DNA from: Archivesica marissinica
Lineage: Eukaryota; Mollusca; Bivalvia; Venerida; Vesicomyidae
Reading direction: 5' to 3'
Assembly (NCBI GenBank): GCA_014843695.1
Contig: CM026403.1
Span: 9,373,222 to 9,437,221, forward strand
DNA length: 64,000 nt
Shown here one piece after another: positions 22,365 to 33,297 of the stretch (the stretch's first letter is position 1; each line of letters begins with the position of its first letter). The notes under the pieces were generated by a model. That model was given only the letters and a program-made list of their open reading frames with translations, had not been told where the DNA came from and ran no database searches. A program made the translations under genes and the position numbers.

Positions 22365-22750
22365 TCGTATTGAAAGAAATGAAAGAAAATGCACTATATG
22401 TGAACGAAATGACAGTGAAGATGAATATAATGTTATAGTAATATGTCCAATATAATGGTATCTTCATATTAAAATCAACCAAGTATGTGGAACTGTATTG
22501 AACTGTTGTATACAACTAGCGCAAAAACTACTAAACAGGCTAGTTATATTTTGTATTAAAGCATTCAAACAGCGACTAAACCGTTTAGCATATTTGAATA
22601 AGTAAATTGATCAATTTCCAATTTAGGTGAATGTTTATAATAGTTTATCTCGCTGTACATATTCACGCTTGTTCTGTATATAGCATATATGACAATGCAT
22701 GTAATGTTCTTGTCAAAAGTTGAATAAAGTGCTGTTCTATTCCATTCTAC
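22365..22750 (+). mobile_element. LINE 3' end (ORF2 C-terminus plus 3' UTR)
   Basis: Translation near 22387-22460 gives RKCTICERNDSEDEYNVIVI followed by CPI. This is the R-x-C-x2-C, EDE, CP motif found at the C-terminus of many LINE ORF2 proteins. After a few stops, LVIFCIKAFKQRLNRLAYLN ends at a TAA near 22603. A 3' UTR with TTGAATAAAGTGC and a short TTCTATTC tail follows. It is 5'-truncated. Confidence 0.75.
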
Positions 22751-22965
22751 TCATAATTCGAAAGCTACCTATTGTCAAGTGGTATCGGATCGCCGTTTGA
22801 ATCTTAATAAAGTGTATGAACGTACCTGCTGGCAGCAAATGGCTGGAGGTAACCATCAGTAGGGTGTAAGCAGCAACTGAAACAATGAACTACATGATTA
22901 TGAATGTTGTATTTAACGTAGAACCAACATAATGGGAGCAACTCATTCAATGTCAACCATCTTCG
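22751..22965. other. Unassigned spacer
   Basis: No recognised element. Confidence 0.35.
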
Positions 22966-22966
22966 C

Positions 22967-24147
22967 AATCTTCATTCAGTCGTTGTCCGCGCGCCGCAAA
23001 CTCATTCAGTCTATGTTCGTGCGCTGCAAACTCATGCAGGCGTGTGTCCGCGCACCGCAAACTCATTCAGTCGTTGTCCGCGCGCCGAAAACTCATGCAT
23101 GCATTATAACGCACGCCGCAAACTCATTCAGTCGTTGTCCGCGCGCCGCAAGCTCATTCAGGCGTTGTCCACACGCCGCAAACTTATTCAGTCTTTGTCC
23201 GCGCGCCACAAACTCATGCAGTCTTTGTCCGCGCGCCACAAACTCATTCAGTCTTTGTCCGCGTGCCACAAACTCATTCAGTCTTTGTCCGCGCGCCACA
23301 AACTCATGCCAGTCTTTGTCCGCGTGCCACAAACTCATGCAGTCTTTGTCCGCGCGCCACAAACTCATCAGTCTTTGTCCGCGCGCCACAAACTCATTCA
23401 GTCTTTGTCCGCGCGCCACAAACTCATCAGTCTTTGTCCGCGCGCACAAATCATCAGTCTTTGTCCGCGGCCACAACATCACCCCCAAACCACCCCACCA
23501 CCCCCACAAACAGCCACACAGTCTTTGTCCGCGCGCCAAACCACCCCCCCACCACACCCCCCCCAACATCAGTCTTGTCCGCGCGCCACAAACTCATCAG
23601 TCTTGTCCGCGCGCACAAACTCACAGCTGTCGCCACAAACTCATCAGTCTTGTCCGCGGCCACAAACTCACACTTTCGCGCACAAACTCATGCAGTCTTT
23701 GTCCGCGCGCCACAAACTCATGCAGTCTTTGTCCGCGCGCCACAAACTCATTCAGTCTTTGTCCGCGCGCCACAAACTCATGCAGTCTTTGTCCGCGCGC
23801 CACAAACTCATTCAGTCTTTGTCCGCGTGCCACAAACTCATTCAGTCTTTGTCCGCGCGCCACAAACTCATGCAGTCTTTGTCCGCGCGCCACAAACTCA
23901 TGCAGTCTTTGTCCGCGCGCCACAAACTCATGCAGTCTTTGTCCGCACGCCACAAACTCATTCAGTCTTTGTCCGCGCGCCACAAACTCATTCAGTCGTT
24001 ATCGGCGCGCCACAAACTCATTCAGTCGTAATCCGTGCACCACAAACTCATTCAGTCTTTGTCCGCGCGCCACATACTCATTCAGTCTTTGACCGTGCAT
24101 CACAAACTCATTCAGTCTTTGTCCGTGCGTCGCAATTTCATTATTTA
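22967..24147 (+). repeat. 30-bp minisatellite, array 1, about 39 copies
   Basis: The unit is CATTCAGTCTTTGTCCGCGC plus GCCACAAACT. Outer units carry GTCGTTGTCC and GCCGCAAACT; inner ones are more uniform. The segment 23445-23690 is full of C runs and one- or two-base losses. The same unit forms array 2 at 28362-29037. Confidence 0.97.
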
Positions 24148-24333
24148 AATAATAAAATTGGACTAAGTGAAGTTTGAAACTTATACAAAGAGTGTTTTGG
24201 ATATGAAAATCTAAGTGTTGCTTTAAAATAAGGATTTTGATTGTCGAAATTGATGACTTTGATGTGAGCTTATTTTGACATTTTACCTGCGAAAAGCTTC
24301 ATTGGCGATATATGTAAAACACAATCGCTTATA

Positions 24334-25166
24334 TTGTCACTCAGTATATTTATAGACGATCCACGCTATAAGTATAAGCACGATACCGGACAAGAAGGGA
24401 GAGGCTTCATCGCCCGCAGACATGTCAGATTTGAAAAATCAAGGTTACTATCATCTGATAGCCAGCAGGATGTGACTGATGGATGCACAATCAGTTTAGA
24501 CAATGATCAGATAGTACGGATCGCAGATGTATTGAAAGGAACTTTCAAGAATCAAATGTCAAGCCTGGCAACCAGCATTGTCAACGGTGTTCTCGGTGGT
24601 CTGCAGGAAAAGATCGCATCCAAGGCAAACGACATCACAGTACTACGAGAGCGAGTGTGGACGATCTATCGAAAGAGGAAGACAGGTCCAACCAATACAG
24701 CCGGAGAAATTGTGTTAGAATATCAAGTATCAATGAATCTTTGGACGAATCCACCGATAATATAGTTATGGGCGTAATTGCATCAATTGGTGCCAACATA
24801 AAGCTTGATGAAATAGACCGTACACATAGGTTGGGCAAACCTAAACCACGTCTTCTTCCAGAAACAACGCTATCCCACGTCCAAGGGACATTATTATCAC
24901 ATTCGCCACATATCGAGCAAGGCAGAAAGTGTACAAACTTCGCTCGAATCTGAAATCTTCTGATAACTTCAAACATGTATATATCAATGAAGAACTCACA
25001 AAACAACGCGGTGAATTATATTATGCTGAGCGCATGCTGGCTAAACAAAAACTGATGACCGGGACTTGGGACATCAGACGGCATGATACTCGTCAAAGAT
25101 AACGACGGCAACATACACAGATGTGAGACCATGAATGAACTAAACAAACTTAAACGTGGACAGTAG
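24334..25166 (+). pseudogene. LINE ORF1 protein (coiled coil, RRM, C-terminal domain), frameshifted
   Basis: The reading moves through three frames. The first holds a coiled-coil-like stretch (VLKGTFKNQMSSLATSIVNG, ILQEK-type heptads). The second, from 24657, has SRRNCVRISSINESLDESTD and IDRTHRLGKPKPR, the start of the RRM-like core of L1-type ORF1 proteins. The third, after about 24885, has DIIITFATYRARQKVYKLRS and KHVYINEELTKQRGELYYAE, the C-terminal domain, ending in a typical VKDNDGNIH before TAG at 25164-25166. ORF1 proteins bind and chaperone LINE RNA. The frame breaks make this copy non-functional. No matching ORF2 follows directly. Confidence 0.8.
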
Positions 25167-25690
25167 CATTCCGCATATCAATCGGTAGTATACACTAGTC
25201 AATACTAGTAATCATACCACACTATGAATAACATATCGTGCACAAGTAATATTGATTGTAATAACTGTACATTATATAAGAGCTCTATATTTAATGTTAT
25301 ATAAACATGACATTCATGCAACATTAACTTTACATAGCAATGGCAATATCTACGAACCATGTGTACCTGTTGAGCATGACATACTAGTAATAGGCATTTC
25401 TAACCTATTCTGATGACGAGATAAAATATTGGGGGTTTTCTCAAGTTTATTGTACAATATAAAATTAATGCATGGCTGTAGCAAGGGGTTATTTATTTTG
25501 TGAGGCGTACACTATACTGTGAACTGTACATTACTGTCCTTTGTAGTTGGCATGACTGTGTAGGATTTATATATGGACTGTTGCCTTCTATTTAACTGGG
25601 TTAGCCATGCCAGTAAAATGAAAACCCCATACATCCAAGCCAACTTGTAACGACAATAATTCAAAGAAAAGAAATCGGATATAGCCATAC
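25167..25690. other. Unassigned, possibly LINE inter-ORF or 3' sequence
   Basis: AT-rich with no ORF. It lies between the ORF1 remnant and the transposase remnant. Confidence 0.3.
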
Positions 25691-25706
25691 TATTTTATTT
25701 TATTTC

Positions 25707-26415
25707 TTAAAGAATCAATTCCATTTGCTTGCGCCTACACACAGCAAAACACATATGGACACCGTTTGGGACAACATATTTCTGGGGTTTCTCCACACAG
25801 TACCAACACATCTATAACATTTGATATCTGCCATAGCATGCTCTACGCGCACTCTGTATTTTGTGATATATCTATTTAGTTTACGACACTTGTCTTTCTC
25901 CTGGCTGCTTTCGATGTATATGCGTTCATAACATAATCGCGATTAGGGTAGATTTGTGTCGCCTAAAATAAGCAAATCGTCTGGAAAATGTAAGTCTGGT
26001 CCAACCTTTTCCATCAAGCCGTATTGTTGGGCATCGTCAAGATGACCTAGATATCCACTCTCGATGTGTCGATGCACATCAACCATCACCTGTGAGTGCA
26101 TGCAATGATAGTTACGGTGCCCCGACTAATACCGTTATTGTGGTTCCATTTCTTGTCGATACATTTGATGGGACGTGCGATCTATAGCAACCACAGTCAT
26201 ATGCAGTTAGGCCCATGTACCCTCCATAGCCATCCAACCACTGTCGGCCAAACAACAAAATGCCTTAACTTGTCATAAATCAGTGGGATAATATGTCTGA
26301 CTTCAAGACTCACAGTGCCAACACTTACACCAAACATGGTGGCCAACACATGGTATGTTGGATATGTTTTTGCCCAAATCATAAACAATAATGTTCTGTT
26401 CCTTGCTGACAGCAA
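25707..26415 (-). pseudogene. DDE_4-type transposase, PIF/Harbinger or ISL2EU-like, decayed
   Basis: The N-terminal part, open from 26415 to 26197, reads LSARNRTLLFMIWAKTYPTY then VLATMFGVSVGTVSLEVRHI, the helix-turn-helix of DDE_4 transposases. The rest is split by stops and shifts. Visible pieces are GHLDDAQQYGLM-like sequence, DDLLILGDTNLP (second Asp block), YRVRVEHAMADIKCYR (the catalytic Glu block), GTVWRNPRN and a C-terminus CRRKQMELIL ending at TAA (25707-25709). An acceptor-like CCTTTAG just upstream of the helix-turn-helix suggests a lost 5' exon. Family assignment is by motif; PIF/Harbinger versus ISL2EU is open. Confidence 0.72.
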
Positions 26416-26462
26416 GACGGTAGTCTAAAGGATATATATATAATTTACACATCCCCAATCAT

Positions 26463-26543
26463 GATAACCAGCCCGTGCCAGTACAGGGTGATAACCAGCC
26501 CGCACCAGTACAGGATGATAACCAGCCCGCGCCAGTACAGGAT
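26463..26543 (+). repeat. 27-bp tandem repeat, three copies
   Basis: GATAACCAGCCCGYRCCAGT plus ACAGGRT at 26463, 26490 and 26517. It encodes a repeating DNQPAPVQD peptide within the next feature. Confidence 0.93.
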
Positions 26544-26818
26544 GATAGAGGCCAAGAGCAGACGGCCGTGCCCCACGGAGGACGGGTAACCAGGTTGCCC
26601 GTGCTCCTTAAAGAGCGGCTGGTTGTCGTGCTACTGCAGCCGGAGATCGTCGCGACAACATCGCTGCGAATCTAAGTTCTGACGATGTGCAAGTCGAGCC
26701 CCCGCGTCGTCGGTGACGACTGGCGGATCTAATCCGTGAGAACAACGAATTGCACAATGACTTTATGAGAAACACATTACACTACTACAAGATTATGGAT
26801 TGGATTAGAATTGAATAA
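26463..26818 (+). pseudogene. Possible second (accessory) ORF of the Harbinger-like element
   Basis: Reading starts as PVQGDNQPAPVQDDNQPAPV and, after frame changes, ends as LIRENNELHNDFMRNTLHYY then KIMDWIRIE and TGA/TAA-rich sequence near 26818. An acidic or Pro-rich linker followed by a helical C-terminus is typical of the Myb/SANT-like accessory protein of Harbinger-type elements. It diverges from the transposase across 26416-26462. There is no clear Myb domain, so this is inference. Confidence 0.35.
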
Positions 26819-27189
26819 AAAAAAATCGACACCTGCTTATTGATTTATATTTTATTTGAAAGAAACCAGTGTTTATTTTGGCTTTGCCTAAACGCTTATT
26901 AAATTTATATTTTGAGATAACCCCTACACAGGTGAGTGCGTCCTTAATCCGGTGTATGTGTGTGTGTATATGTATATATGTATATAGATGTATACATCGA
27001 TGTATGGCATATACAGTGTATAACTGTTCAATGCCTTCATGCATCAATGTATCGGTTCATCATTGTGGCACTACTCAATGATGACTAGTAGTCGACCGTC
27101 TCCAAACCATACTGCCTTATCTAGTACATCATAACATTACTGATATATGCGTTACTATCTCTGACCGATACTGCTTGTACATATCGCAT
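26819..27189. other. Spacer with TATATG-rich stretch
   Basis: Contains TGTGTGTGTATATGTATATA near 26957. No gene recognised. Confidence 0.35.
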
Positions 27190-27450
27190 AGTACTGGATA
27201 CTGCCATACGTAATCGCATCACTTTGTTACATGTCGTTGCTTTTGTTGCTGTCATATTTAATCACATGCCATTGTTACAATTTTTACTTTCTCTTTCCGA
27301 TACTGCCATACATAACCACACCACATTTACACATGTTGAACATCCTGTTACCGATACTGCCATACTGAACCACATCACTTTGTTTTTAGCTGTACTGTCT
27401 CTTACCGATCCTTCCATACTTAATCACGTCATATGTTATCATTTTACACT
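27190..27450 (+). repeat. Imperfect tandem repeat of about 53 bp upstream of the 2A LINE
   Basis: GATACTGCCATACNTAATCRCATCAC-like cores start near 27195, 27249, 27300, 27354 and 27407. The array lies about 250 bp before the LINE start codon, the place of a LINE 5' UTR. Confidence 0.65.
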
Positions 27451-27701
27451 CTTAGTCAACTATAGTTCATGCTATAGCAAACCGCTTCCAAGTATACTAA
27501 GCCTGTACTAATCATACCTACTAGTACTATTGAACTGGTATCTTTAATGGCCATATCATTTTACTCATTGTTCACTTGCTGTGACACATGCGGAAATGGG
27601 GTTGCTGCCTGTCTACCTTCCTTCGTTTTCGTCTTCTTGTTAATTACCTCCACCGGAAAGATTCATGACTACTCTAACAGCTACTACCTCTATCCACCTT
27701 A

Positions 27702-28043
27702 ATGTTGCGTCATTATAAACCGACTTATCTTAGCCGTCATGTTTCTTTTAACCTGGACAAAAGTATATTCCCCTCTCCTATTGTAAAAACGCTGACAGCA
27801 GATGCTGCGTGTATACCACAAATACTATTACTACTGGCTGGCGATGTCGAACTTAATCCAGGCCCTGTACCTAACCATAGTAATCATGCTACCCCATCTC
27901 ATCCCTATATCAAACTAACTAACACTGGACTTAGCGTTATGCACTTAAATATACAAAGCTTGAAACCCAAAATAGATATCCTGGCCATCGAAGCTCAACC
28001 GTATGACATTTTAGTTTTCACCGAAACATGATTATCGTTGTAG
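27702..28043 (+). pseudogene. LINE ORF2 N-terminus with 2A-like motif and start of endonuclease
   Basis: From the ATG at 27702 the frame reads to PQILLLLAGDVELNPGP (residues 39-55). GDVELNPGP (27840-27866) matches the D-V/I-E-x-N-P-G-P 2A consensus, which makes ribosomes skip a peptide bond and is known from several APE-type LINEs. After a short linker comes the endonuclease start GLSVMHLNIQSLKPKIDIL (Asn motif) and YDILVFTET (catalytic Glu). The frame then hits TGA where such proteins normally have Trp. The rest of the endonuclease and nearly all of the reverse transcriptase are missing. Confidence 0.8.
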
Positions 28044-28069
28044 TGTATTTCGGCGTGGGTAGAACAGCG

Positions 28070-28143
28070 GCCCGGCTAGCTCAGTTGGTAGAGCTGTCCG
28101 ACTAGTGTTCGGGAGGTCGTGGGTTCGAGTCCCACGTCGGGTC
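28070..28143 (+). tRNA. tRNA-like sequence, Lys-type body with AGT anticodon position, possible pseudogene or SINE head
   Basis: A cloverleaf can be drawn: acceptor GCCCGGC/GTCGGGT (two G-U pairs), D arm GCTC/GAGC, anticodon stem TCCGA/TCGGG with loop CTAGTGT (anticodon AGT, Thr), and T arm GTGGG TTCGAGT CCCAC. The A box TAGCTCAGTTGG and B box GGTTCGAGTCC are intact. There is one extra base before the anticodon stem and the discriminator is C. The acceptor, D and T arms resemble animal tRNA-Lys, not tRNA-Thr. There is no intron and no T-run terminator directly after it. It lies in the gap between two pieces of one LINE. Confidence 0.5.
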
Positions 28144-28214
28144 TCTAACTTTTCCGCTCTTTCTTTGCATGGTCACTTTATCGTCATCCACACCCAACGA
28201 CGCACTACATATCC

Positions 28215-28358
28215 TCTTGTAACCTCAACCGTCTGCGGAACGATCTCAACTGGGAAACCCTTGCATCGAGACGTAAAGACCATAGGTGTATTATCTTCTT
28301 TAAAATGAGGAACAATCTAACTCCCACATATCTTTCTAACATCATACCACAACAACCC
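28215..28358 (+). pseudogene. LINE ORF2 C-terminal fragment
   Basis: The reading is RLRNDLNWETLASRRKDHRC then IIFFKMRNNLTPTYLSNIIP and QQP. The NWETLASRR block followed by an FxKMxNNLTPxYLxNIIP block is the conserved tail of CR1/Jockey-like ORF2 proteins. The 30-bp minisatellite array 2 starts directly after IIPQQP. It is probably the 3' part of the same LINE as 27702-28043. Confidence 0.75.
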
Positions 28359-28361
28359 ATT

Positions 28362-29037
28362 CAAACTCATTCAGTCTTTGACCGCACGCCACAAACTCAT
28401 TCAGTTGTTGACCGCGCGCCGCAAACTCATTCAGTCTTTGACCGCGCGCCGCAAACTCATTCAGTCTTTGTCTGCGCACCGCAAACTCATTCATTCATTG
28501 TTCGCGCGCCGAAAATTCATTAATTCGTTGTCCGCGCGCCGCAAACTCATTCATTCGTTGTACGTGTACCGAAAACTCATGCAGGCGTTGTCCGCACGCC
28601 ACAAACTCATTCAGTCGTTGTATGTGTACCGAAAACTCATGCAGGCGTTGTCCGCACGCCACAAACTCATGCAGGCGTTGTCCGCACGCCACAAACTCAT
28701 TCATTCGTTGTACGTGTACCGAAAACTCATGCAGGCGTTGTCCGCACGCCACAAACTCATGCAGGCGTTGTCCGCACGCCACAAGCCCATGCAGGCGTTG
28801 TCCGCACGCCACAAACTCATTCATTCGTTGTACGTGTACCGAAAACTCATGCAGGCGTTGTCCGCACGCCACAAACTCATGCAGGCGTTGTCCGCATGCC
28901 ACAAACTCATGCAGGCGTTGTCCGCATGCCACAAACTCATGCAGGCGTTGTCCGCACGCCACAAACTCATGCAGGCGTTGTCCGCACGCCACAAACGCAT
29001 GCAGGCGTTGTCCGCACGCCACAAACTCATTCAGTCG
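28362..29037 (+). repeat. 30-bp minisatellite, array 2, about 22 copies
   Basis: Same unit as 22967-24147, with GCAGGCGTTGTCCGCACGCC and TTGTACGTGTACCGAAAACT variants. The latter recur every three to five units, giving a higher-order pattern. Confidence 0.96.
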
Positions 29038-29387
29038 AGTCGCATACTGTTACTATTTATCCGGTTAATAAATAGTCGATATGGGATTGGCAGACATTTA
29101 TATACACTACCTGTATATTTATTGTACAAACATTGCGACACAAGCTTCATTATTCCAAATACATCCGTTATCGTGGATCTCAAATTTACATCATCTGTGG
29201 TTAATACATTTGACATGTTCTTATTTATTTCTTCCAATTGTATTTGAAACAATTACAAGCTTGGCGAACTCTGCATTCTTCACATATTTGATTTTGTACT
29301 TTTCTGTTTTTTCCTCCTTTTTTTTGCTTTTGTGTATCAATAGGGTTTGTGGAGCTAGTATCTAACACACACTAAACATCTAGGTAA
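29038..29387. other. Unassigned spacer
   Basis: AT-rich. No exon or element recognised. Confidence 0.35.
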
Positions 29388-31350
29388 CTATTCGCGAATA
29401 AACATCTCAATAAACATCTGAATACACACCTGGTTGTATATTCGCGAAGAAACATCTCGATAAACATCTGAATAAACACCTGGTTTTGTATTCGCGAAGA
29501 AACATCTCGATACCCATCTGAATACACACCTGGTTGTGTATTCGCGAATAAACATCTCGATAAACATCTGAATACACACCTGGTTTTGTATTCGCGAAGA
29601 AACATCTCGATAAACATCTGAATATACACCTGGTTGTGTATTCGCGAAGAAACATCTGAATAAACATCTGAATAAACACCTGGCTGTGTATTCGCGAAGA
29701 AACAACTCAATAAACATCTCAATAAACATCTCAATAAACATCTCAATAACACCTGGCTGTGTATTCGCCAATAAACATCTGAATAAACACCTGGCTGTGT
29801 ATTCGCCAATAAACATATGAATGAACACCTGGCTGTGTATTCGCCAATAAACATCTGAATAAACACCTGGCTGTGTATTCGCCAATAAACATCTGAATAA
29901 ACACCTGGCTGTGTATTCGCCAATAAACATATGAATGAACACCTGGCTGTGTATTCGCCAATAAACATCTGAATAAACACCTGGATGTGTATTCGCCAAT
30001 AAACATCTGAATAAACACCTGGCTGTGTATTCGCCAATAAACATCTGAATAAACACCTGGCTGTGTATTCGCCAATAAACATCTGAATAAACACCTGGCT
30101 GTGTATTCGCCAATAAACATCTGAATAAACACCTGGCTGTGTATTCGCCAATAAACATCTGAATAAACACCTGGCTGTGTATTCGCCAATAACCATCTGA
30201 ATAAACACCTGGCTGTGTATTCGCCATTAAACATCTGAATAAACACCTGGCTGTGTATTCGCCAATAAACATCTGAATAAACACCTGGCTGTGTATTCGC
30301 CAATAACCATCTGAATAAACACCTGGCTGTGTATTCGCCATTAAACATCTGAATAAACACCTGGTTGTATATTCGCGAAGAAACATCTCGATAAACATCT
30401 GAATAAACACCTGGTTTTGTATTCGCGAAGAAACATCTCGATACCCATCTGAATACACACCTGGTTGTGTATTCGCGAATAAACATCTCGATAAACATCT
30501 GAATATACACCTGGTTGTGTATTCGCGAAGAAACATCTGAATAAACATCTGAATAAACACCTGGCTGTGTATTCGCGAAGAAACAACTCAATAAAATCTC
30601 AATAAACATCTCAATAAACATCTCAATAACACCTGGCTGTGTATTCGCCAATAAACATCTGAATAAACACCTGGCTGTGTATTCGCCAATAAACATCTGA
30701 ATAAACACCTGGCTGTGTATTCGCCAATAAACATATGAATGAACACCTGGCTGTGTATTCGCCAATAAACATCTGAATAAACACCTGGCTGTGTATTCGC
30801 CAATAACATCTGAATAAACACCTGGCTGTGTATTCGCCAATAAACATATGAATGAACACCTGGCTGTGTATTCGCCAATAAACATCTGAATAAACACCTG
30901 GCTGTGTATTCGCCAATAAACATATGAATGAACACCTGGCTGTGTATTCGCCAATAAACATCTGAATAAACACCTGGATGTGTATTCGCCAATAAACATC
31001 TGAATAAACACATGGCTGTGTATTCGCCAATAAACATCTGAATAAACACCTGGCTGTGTATTCGCCAATAAACATCTGAATAAACACCTGGCTGTGTATT
31101 CGCCAATAAACATCTGAATAAACACCTGGATGTGTATTCGCCAATAAACATCTGAATAAACACCTGGCTGTGTATTCGCCAATAAACATCTGAATAAACA
31201 CCTGGCTGTGTATTCGCCAATAAACATCTGAATAAACACCTGGCTGTGTATTCGCCAATAAACATCTGAATAAACACATGGCTGTGTATTCGCCAATAAA
31301 CATCTGAATAAACACCTGGCTGTGTATTCGCCAATAAACATCTGAATAAC
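29388..31350 (+). repeat. 38-bp minisatellite with higher-order structure
   Basis: The base unit is AATAAACATCTGAATAAACA plus CCTGGCTGTGTATTCGCC (period 38 checked near 30071-30109). A divergent block with TTCGCGAAGAAACATCTCGA variants occurs at 29388-29750 and again at 30356-30645. The marker AACAACTCAATAAA is at 29701 and 30582, so the large period is about 881 bp. Minus-strand frames of up to 536 codons are artefacts. Confidence 0.97.
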
Positions 31351-32050
31351 CAACTACCATCTACACGCTGAATGTACTTTACACACTAAAATACACGCAC
31401 GAAATTTTCTAAATTTCAAATACTAACGACACCTATCGGACGGAGCTTATGAACCAAGGGAAATCAATTTTTGTCTAATTCGTAAACTTAAACGACAAAA
31501 ATTACATTTATCAGCTCAACATGTTGATGGTTTAATCATAAATTTCAAAGAGGTTCATTACAATATATATATATTGCGCTTGTTAATTATTATTATGTGT
31601 ATAATAAATACCACTATAACATGTAGTCCAAGATATATCCATAAACAGCCGGAATTGTATTGTTCGTGTTTCATTGAAGTATAAGGCGATCTAAAGATAA
31701 CGACCTATATACTACTGGTAGTATTTAACTGATAGTACTACTTTCCTCTAAAATCTCGTGCAAAAAATAATTTATTCATTGAGGCTCATGAATGAAATTA
31801 CACAACGACCTACAGACGACATTTTTCATAAAGTTTGATTTTTCATACATATGAATGAGCTAGCATGAGAAATACTCATATATCATTCATTTATTTGCTT
31901 TCAAATTATCCTTTTCAAAGTTCATACGTACACGCGTCTCCGAAACTACTCCATTATAAACCATGTTTTCATGTTTTCACTTTTTCACAATACATGTATA
32001 TGTATTTTATCTGTATGCTATAAGCATCAGCTGATGTCTTAATGCAATAC
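31351..32050. other. AT-rich spacer
   Basis: No coding exon, TIR or repeat seen. Confidence 0.4.
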
Positions 32051-32051
32051 A

Positions 32052-32091
<40 letters not shown>
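32051..32091 (+). repeat. (TTG)n microsatellite at a SINE-A tail
   Basis: About 13 TTG units directly next to the 3' end of the minus-strand SINE-A, so it is the SINE's simple-repeat tail. Confidence 0.95.
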
Positions 32092-32093
<2 letters not shown>

Positions 32094-32098
32094 CTCAA

Positions 32099-32331
32099 GT
32101 TTATAAAAATTTATTTTAGTTCGATTACGACACAAGTTCTTATAACTTATATTAATCACCCTCGAGACCTCATTCCTGATGGAACCCATCGCCACGAGGG
32201 AGAGAGAAGAGGCATGTGGAATTTAAACGCCTCGCATAAGGGCACACTCGTAACGGCTCCAGTGAGGCTCGAACTCCGGACCTTTCGCACCTGAAGCGAA
32301 CGCGCTACCACTACGCTATCTATCACGACTT
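32099..32331 (-). mobile_element. SINE-A, near full length
   Basis: On the minus strand it shows a head with TAGCGTAGTGG A-box-like sequence, TTCGCTTCAGGTGCGAA, B box GTTCGAGCC, body and tail. Slightly altered A box (AGTCGTGATAGATAGCG). Confidence 0.9.
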
Positions 32332-32810
32332 ATACTGGAGGATATGTGTCGAGAATAAAATATGATTAAATGATTAAATTATAAACTGTCGAGATATAGT
32401 AGCATAATACTAACACGATGAGAAAATGGATGAATATTGAAAGCATACTGTGCAAAGGAATCAACGAAAAAAACAGAGGAAGCCACTTATCGTTTATGAT
32501 ACTAGTAATGAAAGAATATCGCAAAACCTAAGTCATAATACAAGTAAGCAACTCACTAGATGCAATAAATCCACATAGTATAACCTTCCGTCTACAGTAC
32601 ACTGCCATATCGAGTGTAAACGCTTGAAACTAAATATCCGTTCTGTCAATAACAGTGTTAGAAAAATAACCACTGATTGAACAAGTCCATTCGTGTGAAC
32701 AGTAGCATGACCAAAAATGTACCCAGTTGTAAACGTAACGCCTCGCCGATTTAAATATGCTTTACGGATTAGATTTATTCTGCTTACATTTTAAATGCAT
32801 CGTGTTTATT
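32332..32810. other. Unassigned spacer
   Basis: No recognised element. Confidence 0.35.
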
Positions 32811-32970
32811 GCTTTACACCGTGCACGTAAAAGAACCAGAGGAGACTCTTGAATGGGTCTCTCTCTATATCATTGCACTATCCTCCAACAATCTAAAATA
32901 ACTAATCTCTTCAGGAGGCGTCGCTCATATGGGCAACCGGTAGCGACGATAAATAAACGTAAAACACCAC
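32811..32970 (+). mobile_element. SINE-B, 5'-truncated, (CCA)n tail
   Basis: Starts at GCTTTACACCGTGCACGTAA and runs to the hairpin tail and ACACCACCACCA. Confidence 0.9.
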
Positions 32971-33297
32971 CACCATTATGAGCACCTTCTTAGAACCTTT
33001 ACCAATACATACTAAATGGTTATTAAATGGTTATGTGCTTAGCTCTCTATAACCATCTGCACACATTATATATACACACATACATCGATATACATGCACA
33101 TATATATATTACTTTTCTACTTACAACAGAAATGTATCAGGTGTTCAGATGTGTAGAATTGCCACCTGGTTGAAATAAATCTTGTCGAAACGAAACACAA
33201 GATATATAAACAGGTAACACGTTCCTTGTTATGCCATGTATAGAATTGTCACAACAACAACATTAGTCATTTTAGATTTTACTTTTCTATAGAATTA

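Noticed and set aside
22932..24177. 300-390 codon frames with Cys-Pro-Arg-Ala-Thr-Asn-Ser repeats, and similar frames at 28378-29247
   Set aside because: The 30-bp unit is a multiple of three and lacks stops; several frames and both strands are open together.
29372..31360. Several 245- to 536-codon minus-strand frames with MFIGEYTARCLFRCLL-like repeats
   Set aside because: They follow the 38-bp minisatellite and occur in all frames at once, which a real protein would not.
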